A DNA stretch of 64,000 bases. It comes from Microvirga lotononidis. Lineage in GTDB: Bacteria > Pseudomonadota > Alphaproteobacteria > Rhizobiales > Beijerinckiaceae. The position numbers were made by a program, and so were the translations under genes. Shown piece by piece: positions 37,461 to 45,274 of the stretch. The stretch is taken from contig NZ_CP141049.1 in NCBI RefSeq assembly GCF_034627025.1, positions 992,001 through 1,056,000 of the forward strand, read 5' to 3'. Each line of letters begins with the position of its first letter. Within the stretch, counting starts at the first letter, position 1. The notes below the pieces were generated by a model. The model saw only the letters and a program-made list of their open reading frames with translations. It was not told where the DNA came from and ran no database searches.

Positions 37461-37479
37461 GGTGCATTATGAAGCCCGC

Positions 37480-39045
37480 GTCTCGACGCCGCGCGATAAG
37501 GTCGTGCAGGAAGCCATACGAATGATCCTCAAAGCTATCTACGACAGCCCGTACGGATCATCGTTCTCAGACGATAGCCATGGCTTTCGCCCGGAAAGGG
37601 GAACACATACCGCGCTGCGCAGCGTGCGGCAGAATTGGAATGGGGTCATCTGGATCATCGAAGGAGACATAAAAAGCTGCTTCGACACGATCCCACATGA
37701 CCGACTTGTAAACGTACTCCGGAAAAGAATCAGCGACCAACGGTTCCTGAGCCTTATCTGGAAAGCCCTCAAGGCTGGCTACATGGAGTTCCATACCCCG
37801 GTGAACAGCCTGATCGGGACACCCCAAGGAAGTGTTCTTTCCCCGATCCTATCCAACATCTTCCTGAACGAATTCGATGAATACGTTCAACAGAGGAAGA
37901 AGGAAATCGAGAAGGGAGCCAAGCCGGGACTGTCGACGGAGTATCGAAACGTCACGAGCAAATTGGAACGGACGCGCAAGCGTCTTGAGAGCACGCCTCC
38001 AGAAGAACGAGCTGAACTTCTTGCGCAAATCAGGAAGCTCAAGTCCATGCTTATGAAGATGAATTCCATTAAGCTGGATGGCTCCTACATCAGGGTGAAG
38101 TACGTTCGGTATGCAGACGACTGGATGGTTGGGGTCAACGGCCCCAAGACAATAGCCAACGACCTGAAGGCAGACTGCACGTCCTACTTCAAGCACGAGC
38201 TAGGGTTGACCCTCAGCGATGAGAAAACCCATATCCGGCATGCTAAAACGGAAACCGCAAGGTTCCTCGGCACCTGCATCAGGATGAGCACGGGACAGGC
38301 TCGCGTTCACAAGTTAACTCGGCATGGTCGAACCTTCACCAAGAGGATTGCCGGCTGGCAGCCTGTGATGGAAGCCCCGATCCCCACGATCATCAACCGT
38401 CTGTGCGACAAAGGGATATGCGACAAGGCCGGGAAACCGACTTCGTTCAGCTCCCTGATCAACTTCGAAGACACCCAAATTATCGACACCTTCAACTCGA
38501 TCTTCTTGGGTTACATGAACTACTACAGCTTCGTGGACAACTTCGGAGACCTGTCGCGGATAAGGTTTATTATCAAATATTCCTTAGCCAAGACACTCGC
38601 GCACAAACACAAGTCCAGCGTCCGGAAGGTCTTCCGACAATACGGAGATCCCCTGAGCGCTCCCACACCCACTGGGAAGATCATTGCATTCCGAGACCGG
38701 ACTGACTGGTCGAAGAACCCAATGAGGTTCCTCGTCAGCTCGGAGAGATCACCGGAGGCAAACCTCAGCATCCACATGCGGAGAATGTCTCGATCCCTCC
38801 TCAGCGACGCCTGCTGCATCTGCGGCTCATGTGATAATGTTCAAATGCACCATGTTCGCCATATCAGGACGATCAACAAGCATCTGGATGCCTTCACCCG
38901 CAAAATGGCGGCGATCAACCGGAAGCAAATCCCGGTTTGCTCTGAATGCCATGTTAAGATACATGCTGGAGAATACGACGGCATGTCCCTCAAACGCTTA
39001 ACAAAGCGGGGGAAGGATCACATATTGGCCGAGTTGGGGGTGTAG
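37480..39045 (+). pseudogene. Group II intron 1 reverse transcriptase/maturase, C-terminal part
   Basis: TPRDKVVQEAIRMILKAIYDSPYGSSFSDDSHGFRPERGTHTALRSV, WIIEGDIKSCFDTIPH, GTPQGSVLSPILSNIFLNEFDEYV, KYVRYADDWMVGV (YADD active site), maturase domain X (SLAKTLAHKHKSSVRKVFRQYG), and an HNH endonuclease (CCICGSCDNVQMHHVRHI, VCSECHVKIHAGEYDGMSLK). The stop codon TAG (39043-39045) lies inside the following tRNA gene, whose first base is 39036. Confidence 0.92.
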
Positions 39046-39111
39046 CTTAACGGTGAAAGCCCGCCGCTCATAACGGTGTTATTGCAGGTTCGAATCCTGC
39101 CACCCCCACCA
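39036..39111 (+). tRNA. Intact tRNA(CAU) carried inside group II intron 1
   Basis: 76 nt: acceptor GGGGGTG/CACCCCC, D arm GCTT/AAGC, anticodon stem CGCCG/CGGTG, loop CTCATAA (anticodon CAT), T arm GCAGG/CCTGC with TTCGAAT, discriminator A and encoded CCA. All stems pair. It overlaps the last 10 nt of the RT ORF. GCCGCTCATAACGGT is identical to the rejoined exons of the interrupted tRNA, so it is also an unoccupied intron target. GCTACACCCAAC just behind it can pair with GTTGGG-(GG)-TGTAGC at its own 5' end, an alternative to the tRNA fold. Confidence 0.88.
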
Positions 39112-39139
39112 GCTACACCCAACGGAGCGGATAGATGGA

Positions 39140-39159
39140 GAGCCGGATGCGGTCAAAGC
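39140..39159 (+). other. Domain V of intron 1, first 20 nt
   Basis: GAGCCGGATGCGGTCAAAGC. Joined to TGCACGTCCGGTTC (41559-41572) it makes a 34-nt domain V: lower stem GAGCCGGA/TCCGGTTC with the AGC triad, a CG bulge and an upper stem TGCGG/CTGCA. Intron 2 is inserted between nt 20 and 21. Confidence 0.8.
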
Positions 39160-41558
39160 GTGCGCCGTGAAAACGGCGAGTCGAATCCTCATCCAAGATG
39201 AGAGGAGCCGGAAGAAATGCTTCTGGGTCAACCACCTTACCGGATGGCGAAAGCCTTAAGGGACAAGAGCATGGTGGTAAAGCGGGGGCTGAGCGAACAT
39301 GCCAGACCCAACGCCCCGCAAGGCCCGCGCGATAAGGTTAAGGCTGGATTGCTTGAATCCTAGTCTCCAGCGATGGAACCGCACATCCCGCGCCACGGCA
39401 TGTCAGGGCGCGGTCGGCAGAATAGGACGGTTTCGCTTTTGCCGTCCAAAAACTTCCTCTGCTGAGCGACGGCCAATGAGGCTGTTTAAGGGGACGAACG
39501 GGAGACCTACGTCACGCTAACACGTTCGACTCGCACGGACACGGGATCGCCTACCGGCCGCGAGGCCCATGGCGACGGAGTGGTCGTAGTAGTTTGAGGG
39601 CGGGAAAACCGTCCACATGGCGAAGGACCGCAGGTGCCTTGATGGTCAAAGCTATGAGGTAGCCGAAATGGCAAGCGCCGAAACAGTCATGGCCGTCTAC
39701 TCTGATCGTGGCAAGCGAGGCCTGCCACTCGAAGGTGTCTACCGGCAACTCTACAGCCGGGACCTCTACCTACGCGCCTATGGGCGTATCCACCGCAACG
39801 ACGGAGCGATGACCCCTGGCGTCACGGCTGAGACCGTGGACGCCATGTCACTGGAGAAGATCGACGGCATTATCGGCGCACTACGCCGAGAAGCCTACCG
39901 ATGGCCCCCAGCGAGACGGACGCATATCCCAAAGAAAGATGGGAAGAAGCGCCCGCTCGGTCTTCCGACGTGGTCGAGCAAACTCGTGCAGGAAGCTCTC
40001 CGCCTCCTGCTGGACGCTTATTATGAACCACGGTTTAGCGACCACTCCCATGGCTTCCGCCAAGGACGTGGTTGCCACACGGCGCTGCGGGAAATCACCC
40101 AAAAATGGCGGGGCGTGAAATGGTTCATCGAGGGCGATATCAAAGGCTGCTTCGACAACATTTGCCATGAGGTTTTGTTGGAGACGTTGTCCGAGACCGT
40201 CCAAGATAACCGACTGCTGCGCCTCGTATCTAACATGCTCAAGGCCGGATACATGGAGGACTGGCGCTATAATGATACCATAAGCGGCACGCCGCAAGGC
40301 GGTGTCATCAGCCCACTCCTCTCTAATATCTACCTCGACAAGTTAGATCGGTTCGTAGAGGAGAACCTGCTCCCGATCCACAATCGGGGTAACCGACGCA
40401 GAAATGATCCCAGATACAAGGCCATCATCAACGCCGCTCGACGAGCAGGGGATCGAGGTGACCATGAGGAGGCAAGGCGCCTGCGCAAGCAAGCGCAAGC
40501 CATGCCTTCCCGTGATCCTGAAGACCCAGACTTCCGACGGCTTTGGTATGTCCGGTATGCGGACGATTGGCTGCTCGGATTCAGCGGCCCCCGACACGAA
40601 GCTGAGGAGATCAAACGCCGCATCGGCCAGTTCCTTCGCGAGACATTGCGGCTGGAACTCTCCGAGGCAAAGACGTTGATCACCCACGCCCGCCACCATG
40701 CGGCGCGGTTCCTCGGATACGAAGTCGTGGCACTCCATGCCGATGAAAAGCACGACCAACGTGGTCAGCGCATCATCAATGGCTTGGTCCGTCTGAAAGT
40801 CCCGAATGATGTGATCGCGAAGCAATGCCGCCGCTACATGAGGGATGGAAAGGCCGTGCACCGACCCGAACGGCTGCACGATGCCGACTTCAGCATCGTC
40901 AGCCAATACGGAGCGGAGTATCGCGGCTTGGTCCAATACTACCTGCTGGCATTCAATGCCCATCGCCTCTGGAGGGTGCATCAGGTGATGCGCACTTCAC
41001 TCCTCGGCACCCTCGCCAACAAGCACAAGACGAAGATCGCCCCGATCTATCGTCGACTGCGAATGGAGGTGGAGGATCGAGGACGCACCCAGACGGCCCT
41101 GGTCGTCACACGGGAGCGGGGGGAGGGCCAGAAGCCACTTGTGGCTATGTTCGGCGGCATCTCGTTGGCATGGAAGGAGGATGCGATCTTGAGCGACCGT
41201 CCGCCCAGAGTCTTCAGCGGCGTCCGCAGCGAGGTCGTCCAACGTCTCCTTGCCCAGAAATGCGAGCATTGCGGCTCCGAAGAGGGACCTTTCGAGGTCC
41301 ACCACGTCCGCCGTCTCGCAGATCTGGATCGACCGGGTCGCAAAGACCAACCCTTGTGGGTCAAGCGAATGGCCTCACGCCGTCGCAAAACTCTGGTCGT
41401 CTGTACCCGGTGCCACCAGGACATCCACCGGGACCGTTCTGGATGGCGTGAGAGGATAAGACACCGGAAAGCCGGATGAGACCGAAAGACTCATGTCCGG
41501 TTTGGGGAGAGGGCACCGGAAAAGTACCGGAAGGTAACTCGCCGATGCCCTACTCCAC
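39160..41558 (+). mobile_element. Group II intron 2, inserted in domain V of intron 1
   Basis: Begins GTGCGCC at 39160. A hairpin GGACGG/CCGTCC (39425-39446) presents GCTTTT in its loop (39435-39440), which can pair with AAAGC, the last bases before the insertion. Its own domain V lies at 41469-41503 (AGCCGGA..TCCGGTT), followed by a domain VI hairpin and the end CCAC at 41558 (AY). Complete ORF inside. Confidence 0.85.
39668..41479 (+). CDS. ltrA: Group II intron 2 reverse transcriptase/maturase with HNH domain
   Basis: 603 aa from ATG 39668 (GAGGT 8 nt upstream). YRQLYSRDLYLRAYGRIHRNDGAMTPGVTAETVD (RT0), THIPKKDGKKRPLGLPTWSSKLVQEALRLLLDAYYE, FIEGDIKGCFDNI, GTPQGGVISPLLSNIYLDKLDRFV, WYVRYADDWLLGF (active site YADD), domain X (TSLLGTLANKHKTKIAPIYRRL) and HNH (CEHCGSEEGPFEVHHVRRLAD, CTRCHQDIHRDRSGW). 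It helps intron folding and splicing and copies the intron into DNA targets. Frame intact; it ends within domain V of intron 2. Confidence 0.95.
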   Translation: MASAETVMAVYSDRGKRGLPLEGVYRQLYSRDLYLRAYGRIHRNDGAMTPGVTAETVDAMSLEKIDGIIGALRREAYRWPPARRTHIPKKDGKKRPLGLPTWSSKLVQEALRLLLDAYYEPRFSDHSHGFRQGRGCHTALREITQKWRGVKWFIEGDIKGCFDNICHEVLLETLSETVQDNRLLRLVSNMLKAGYMEDWRYNDTISGTPQGGVISPLLSNIYLDKLDRFVEENLLPIHNRGNRRRNDPRYKAIINAARRAGDRGDHEEARRLRKQAQAMPSRDPEDPDFRRLWYVRYADDWLLGFSGPRHEAEEIKRRIGQFLRETLRLELSEAKTLITHARHHAARFLGYEVVALHADEKHDQRGQRIINGLVRLKVPNDVIAKQCRRYMRDGKAVHRPERLHDADFSIVSQYGAEYRGLVQYYLLAFNAHRLWRVHQVMRTSLLGTLANKHKTKIAPIYRRLRMEVEDRGRTQTALVVTRERGEGQKPLVAMFGGISLAWKEDAILSDRPPRVFSGVRSEVVQRLLAQKCEHCGSEEGPFEVHHVRRLADLDRPGRKDQPLWVKRMASRRRKTLVVCTRCHQDIHRDRSGWRERIRHRKAG

Positions 41559-41619
41559 TGCACGTCCGGTTCGGAGGAAGGACGTTGTCCCCCCACGTGG
41601 AAACGGCGTCCCATCCTAC
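41559..41619 (+). other. Domain V (3' part) and domain VI of intron 1
   Basis: TGCACGTCCGGTTC (41559-41572) completes domain V. The following GGAAGGACG...CGTCCCATCCTAC folds as domain VI with an unpaired A at 41613, 7 nt from the 3' splice site, the expected branch-point position. Confidence 0.75.
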
Positions 41620-41657
41620 CGGTCTGGTTGGGGGTTCAAGTCCCTCCAGGCCCACCA
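41620..41657 (+). tRNA. tRNA(CAU), 3' half (positions 39-76)
   Basis: Anticodon-stem strand CGGTC, variable TGGTT, T arm GGGGG/CCCTC with TTCAAGT, acceptor strand CAGGCCC, A and CCA. Pairs exactly with the 5' half at 33740-33777 (GGGCCTG with CAGGCCC; GGCCG with CGGTC). Confidence 0.85.
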
Positions 41658-41726
41658 CATATCAGCCCAGCAAAGGCGCGCCGCGCTTATAGACGTCACT
41701 CCCGCACAACAAGACCCACTTGTCCC

Positions 41727-41942
41727 ATGATGACCGATCCCTCTCCCTCTCTGGACGCTGACCTCGTCGACCATCACGGCTATCGCATCCGCCTCAGCCC
41801 AAGCGGCTTGGACTGGATAACCCTCGTTTCCTGGCCCGACCGGCAGCCGACCCTGATCATGGCGCCGGAGCGGGAGACGGCCCTGGTCAAGGCTCGTGAG
41901 TGGATCTATCACCAGTTGGCCTCGGACAAGACCCCGCAATGA
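41727..41942 (+). CDS. Small conserved hypothetical protein, paralogue of 32598-32825
   Basis: 71 aa, MTDPSPSLDADLVDHHGYRIRLSPSGLDWITLVSWPDRQPTLIMAPERETALVKAREWIYHQLASD. Shares the YRI-xLxP-xxxxW, RQPTLI and RET layout with its paralogue. The stop overlaps the next start in ATGA (41939-41942). Function unknown. Confidence 0.65.
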   Translation: MMTDPSPSLDADLVDHHGYRIRLSPSGLDWITLVSWPDRQPTLIMAPERETALVKAREWIYHQLASDKTPQ

Positions 41943-42202
41943 TCTACAGCCTGATCCAGCTGGCGCCCGGCGCCTATGACCTTCTCCTCGACGACACCAT
42001 CGTGGCCAGCGTAGTCAGGAGCGGCCTGCGCCAGCCGTACATCTGGACCGCCGAGCTGCTGGAGGAGCTGCCGCGGAGCAAGCGGCCCGCACCGTTCCGG
42101 GAGATCGAGCACAGTTTTCCGTCCTTGGAGGAGTTGTGCGCCTGGCTTGGCCAACCCGCCGTGAAGACCAACAACCGAGGCAGCGCGTCTCAGGGTGAAT
42201 GA
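41939..42202 (+). CDS. Hypothetical protein co-translated with 41727-41942
   Basis: 87 aa from ATG 41939, overlapping the upstream stop by ATGA. MIYSLIQLAPGAYDLLLDDTIVASVVRSG, YIWTAELLEELPRSKRPAPFREIEHSFPSLEELCAWLGQP. The C-terminal SLEEL..WLG helix is common in small uncharacterised alphaproteobacterial proteins. No function assigned. Confidence 0.6.
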   Translation: MIYSLIQLAPGAYDLLLDDTIVASVVRSGLRQPYIWTAELLEELPRSKRPAPFREIEHSFPSLEELCAWLGQPAVKTNNRGSASQGE

Positions 42203-42208
42203 GGGAGA

Positions 42209-42252
42209 AGCGCCCCAGTTGAGGCGCTGTCTGAAACCTCGACCGGGGCGCT
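42209..42252 (+). terminator. Possible transcription terminator hairpin
   Basis: AGCGCCCC (42209-42216) and GGGGCGCT (42245-42252) are perfectly complementary, 7 bp after the stop of 41939-42202. No T-run follows, so a rho-independent terminator is only possible. Confidence 0.35.
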
Positions 42253-42419
42253 GGTGTGCCAAGCAAATGGCGCACATCCTGAATGTACGTCATTCTGAGC
42301 CAACGGCAATGCTGCTCTCAAAGACTGGCGGATCACGCGCTTCAAGACCCGCCGTGTGACCTGCCGGCTACAGACACCCGTGCAGAAATCGGACACATAG
42401 CGTCGCCGAGCGACACGAT

Positions 42420-42608
42420 TTGATCGCCCCCTCCACAAGCTCTCCAGAACCTGCCGAACTCATCGAGATTTTCATCATGCCGCCGATCGAGGTTGCTGCG
42501 CCTGTCTTTGCTCCGACGCATGCTCCGACATTCACACAAGCCGCTGTGCGGTTTGCCATCTCCTTTGCCGCCCTGATCGGCCTGAGCCTGCTGTTGGCCG
42601 CGCTCTAA
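42420..42608 (+). CDS. Small putative membrane protein
   Basis: 62 aa. Proline-rich N-terminal half (PPIEVAAPVFAPTHAPTF), then one hydrophobic segment AVRFAISFAALIGLSLLLAAL at the C terminus. No homology recognised; ribosome-binding site not obvious. Could be chance. Nothing else recognisable lies between 42253 and 42900. Confidence 0.3.
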   Translation: MIAPSTSSPEPAELIEIFIMPPIEVAAPVFAPTHAPTFTQAAVRFAISFAALIGLSLLLAAL

Positions 42609-42935
42609 GGCCATGTTGTTCGGCGTCTGTGCTGATTCCGGTACAGCCAACGCGCTGGACATCAGGCATTCTGCTTCAGTCCTTGAAGGAACGGCTGGGG
42701 GTCGATTCTCGCTGGAAGGGAAGCGCCCCTGCCACGCACAAGGCGCTTCCCTTCGCCGGGGCAGGCGTGATCACGCTACCAACGTGCATGGCTGGGCCCA
42801 AGGATGAGCTCTCACGGCAAGTCCTGATCGATACGCTGGTGATCTCGACCTGGCATATGAACGGGAACGGGACGTCCGCAGCAAAGGCTTACTCGGTGCT
42901 ATGCTGACAGCGCCGATGTTTGCAAAGCTCAGGGG

Positions 42936-43532
42936 CTAAGTAGGTCGCCAAAAGTTCTGCAACAGCTTTCTGAGCCAGAAGCGTTTGGACAGCATGCCGG
43001 CCTTGCGGAACGCTTGTTGCGGCGTCAGCGTCAGCACCCAGGCTGCGGCCTCGGCGGCCAGAGCATCGATGGAAGCCGCCTGCCGGTTGGCCGCGATCAG
43101 CCGCTTGAGCTCGCGCCAGAGTTGATCCATCGGGCTCAGTTCGGGCGCCTGCCGGGGCAACCACACGAACCGGATGCGCAGCCGGTCGGCCAGGGCTTGG
43201 GTCTGCGGGGCAGTGTGGGCGCTCGCCCGATCGGTGAGCAGCCAGAGCCAGCCAGCCTTGCGGTAGCGGCGCCGCAGCGCACGCAGGAACGCCTGGGCAT
43301 CGGCCTGACCGGCACGGGTGCGGATCAGCACCACCCGACGCGCGCTTTGCAAGTCGATCGCCCCGAACAGCACCCGCTTGGCATTGCGGCCGGTGATCGG
43401 CACGAGGGCCTGCGTGCCCTTGAGCGCCCAGGTCGCGCGCAGCGGCGGAAACAGCCGCAGCAGCGTCCAGTCGAGGCACAGCAGCCGATCGCTCCTGTGC
43501 CAGCCCGCCTTCAGGCGTCGGGTGATCCCCCC
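42936..43532 (-). pseudogene. IS630-family transposase, DDE part
   Basis: RRLKAGWHRSDRLLCLDWTLLRLFPPLRATWALKGTQALVPITGRNAKRVLFGAIDLQ, WLWLLTDRASAH (second Asp) and LPRQAPELSPMDQLWRELKRLI (Glu). The first Asp is in LDWTLLRL. Upstream of RRLKAG the frame meets a TAA in IS110 sequence. The N-terminal half is at 45275-45772. Confidence 0.85.
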
Positions 43533-45274
43533 TTATATGGGCCGATCCGTCAAGCGCTGGCAGGCGGTGTGCCGGATCGAAGTCAGAGTTTGACCTGGCC
43601 GACAGGGTCGAACCAAAGGAAGCCGAGTTCAAAGCCTGCCATTCTGGCATGGCGGCTCTCAGCTTGGGCGAGGCGGGCGGTCAAGTCCCGCAGCCGCTTC
43701 GCGGTGCGCCGCAGGCGCAGGGCTTGAGGGCCGGCCGAAGCTCCAAGCCATCCTGGAGACTGCCCGAGGGCAACTCGCTCCGACACTGTCCGTCTACTCA
43801 AGGGCGGGATTCGACAGTTTGCGGTGACCTCCGAGGCTGAGCCCGATGGCGCTCATGCGAACCGTTCGTCCGCATCACCTTATATCCGGTTGGGCCCAAG
43901 CCCTGACCATAATCCCGCATGCGTCGGGAACGGGCTCCGGGGTGAGCGCGACCATTCTTTTTCGCGGCATTGTTCCAGCCAGGGGGGACAACGCGGTCGC
44001 ACTCCCCTCAGACATCACGCGCTGACACTCCCGCGCCAGTGCGCAAGCGGGTTCAGGGCTTCACGGCCACATCGGCTGGCAGGGCGCCTGTTTCGACATA
44101 GCGCCACAACAGGATCAGCAGCTTACGGGCGAGCGCCACAATTGCAATGCGTCTGACCCGCCCGGTGGCCGACCCCACACGGCTGCGGAACCAGACCGCG
44201 AGTGCACTGTCAGGCTGGTTGCGCAACCACAGCCAGGCGAGTTCGATCAGCGCCTTGCGGGCGCGGGCGTTGCCCGCCTTGGTAATCCCTTGCTCGCGCG
44301 AGCGGCGGCCGCTCGCAAACGGGCTGGGGGTCAGTCCCGCATAGGCAGCCACGTGGCGCCGGCTGGCAAAGCATCGGTAGAACACCTCCTTGGCGAGGAC
44401 AGTTGCAATCTCAGAGCCGATCCCCCTCAGATGCAGCAAGGTCCCAAGCTTGGACGAGGACGCGGCTCGTGCCGCCGCCGCGTCGGCATCGCGCCTCGTC
44501 TCGACCTCGGCCAGGTGCCGCAGGACCAGTTCGAGCCAGTCGAGCTGACGCGCGATCTCCGCCGACAGCCGCGGCGGCAGCGGCCGGCCATCCCCCGTGA
44601 TCAGCTGCGCCAGGCGCGAGCGGCGATCCGGCCGCAGCGGCTCGTAGTCGTCGATCCCTTGCGTCGCGCACAGCCCCTTGATCCGGTTGACCAGGCGAAT
44701 GCGCTCCTGCAGCAGCGTGGCCCGCTCGCGGCTCGGACGACGCGCATCCTCCTCGTCCGGGGACGGTGGGCGGACCATGGAGCAGACCTTCGGCTCGCCG
44801 CGGGACCAGGCCATCAGCGCCCGCAGCAGAGCCTGGGCATCCAGGCGGTCCGTCTTGGCCCGCCGGGCCCGGCGGTCGACCTGCAGCGAACTCGGGTCCA
44901 TGACATGGCTGCTGACGCCGTGCGCCTCGAGAAGGCGGTGCAGCCAGAACCCGTCGCGGCCGGCCTCGTAGCAGCACGATACATGTGGGCTCACGCCGGT
45001 GCGTCGTTCCACGCGGGTCCGGATGCGGGCAAGCAGGTCGAGCACCGCCTGTCCATCACCGGCGGGAAGCCGATGCAGCTCGATCTTCGCGGCATCGGGG
45101 GCATGCAGCGCCACCAGCCAGGAGCGGCGGCTGAGTTCAAGGGCGAGATAGATCGTGTGGGTGCTGTCCGAGACTGAAGCGTCGGCTGAGGGAGAGGAGA
45201 ACATGAGCGGCCTCCAGGGTGAGGTGAGGTGACCGCCTTACTTCACCAGTTCGGCGGTCGCTGGCCCATGAGAT
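43533..45274 (-). mobile_element. IS110-family element (IS1111-like), 2
   Basis: Inserted in IS630 element 2 after CAGAAAAAG. Seven-bp subterminal inverted repeat ATGGGCC near 43537 and GGCCCAT near 45263. Only about 70 nt precede the gene; about 520 nt of non-coding DNA follow it (43533-44052). This asymmetry fits IS1111-type elements, with the bridge RNA expected in the long 3' part. Confidence 0.65.
44053..45204 (-). CDS. IS110-family recombinase
   Basis: 383 aa. DEDD domain IYLALELSRRSWLVALH (Glu at the usual Asp site: ALELS; variant of the family), SCCYEAGRDGFWLHRLLEAHG (Glu), RRAKTDRLDAQALLRALMAW (Asp). Then a coiled region, and the C-terminal HLRGIGSEIATVLAKEVFYRCF, HVAAYAGLTPSPFASGRRSREQGITKAGNARARKALIELAW. 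Intact. Related to the partial gene at 63554-64000. Confidence 0.9.
   Translation of the reverse strand: MFSSPSADASVSDSTHTIYLALELSRRSWLVALHAPDAAKIELHRLPAGDGQAVLDLLARIRTRVERRTGVSPHVSCCYEAGRDGFWLHRLLEAHGVSSHVMDPSSLQVDRRARRAKTDRLDAQALLRALMAWSRGEPKVCSMVRPPSPDEEDARRPSRERATLLQERIRLVNRIKGLCATQGIDDYEPLRPDRRSRLAQLITGDGRPLPPRLSAEIARQLDWLELVLRHLAEVETRRDADAAAARAASSSKLGTLLHLRGIGSEIATVLAKEVFYRCFASRRHVAAYAGLTPSPFASGRRSREQGITKAGNARARKALIELAWLWLRNQPDSALAVWFRSRVGSATGRVRRIAIVALARKLLILLWRYVETGALPADVAVKP

Larger units (their letters stand above)
34627..37479 (+). mobile_element. Serine recombinase element D
   Basis: Sits inside the intron RT gene between codons for GVPTP and TPRDKVVQEA. Left-end motif AACTGCACCTGGATCC (34631-34646) matches element C; right-end motif GGTGCATTATGAA (37461-37473) matches element A. 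Gene order: DUF5372-like, DUF6788-like, small ORF, recombinase. Boundaries are good to about 10 bp. Confidence 0.7.
33778..41619 (+). mobile_element. Group II intron 1 in the tRNA(CAU) gene, carrying nested elements
   Basis: Starts GTGCGCC, the group II 5' consensus, and ends CTAC (AY) at 41619 with a bulged A at 41613 in domain VI. EBS1 TTATGAGC (34047-34054) lies in the loop of a perfect 9-bp hairpin (34034-34042 with 34054-34062) and pairs over 8 nt with the last exon bases GCTCATAA (33770-33777). Domain V is in two parts, 39140-39159 and 41559-41572, split by intron 2. Domain IV holds the RT ORF (split by element D) and an intact tRNA. Confidence 0.85.
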
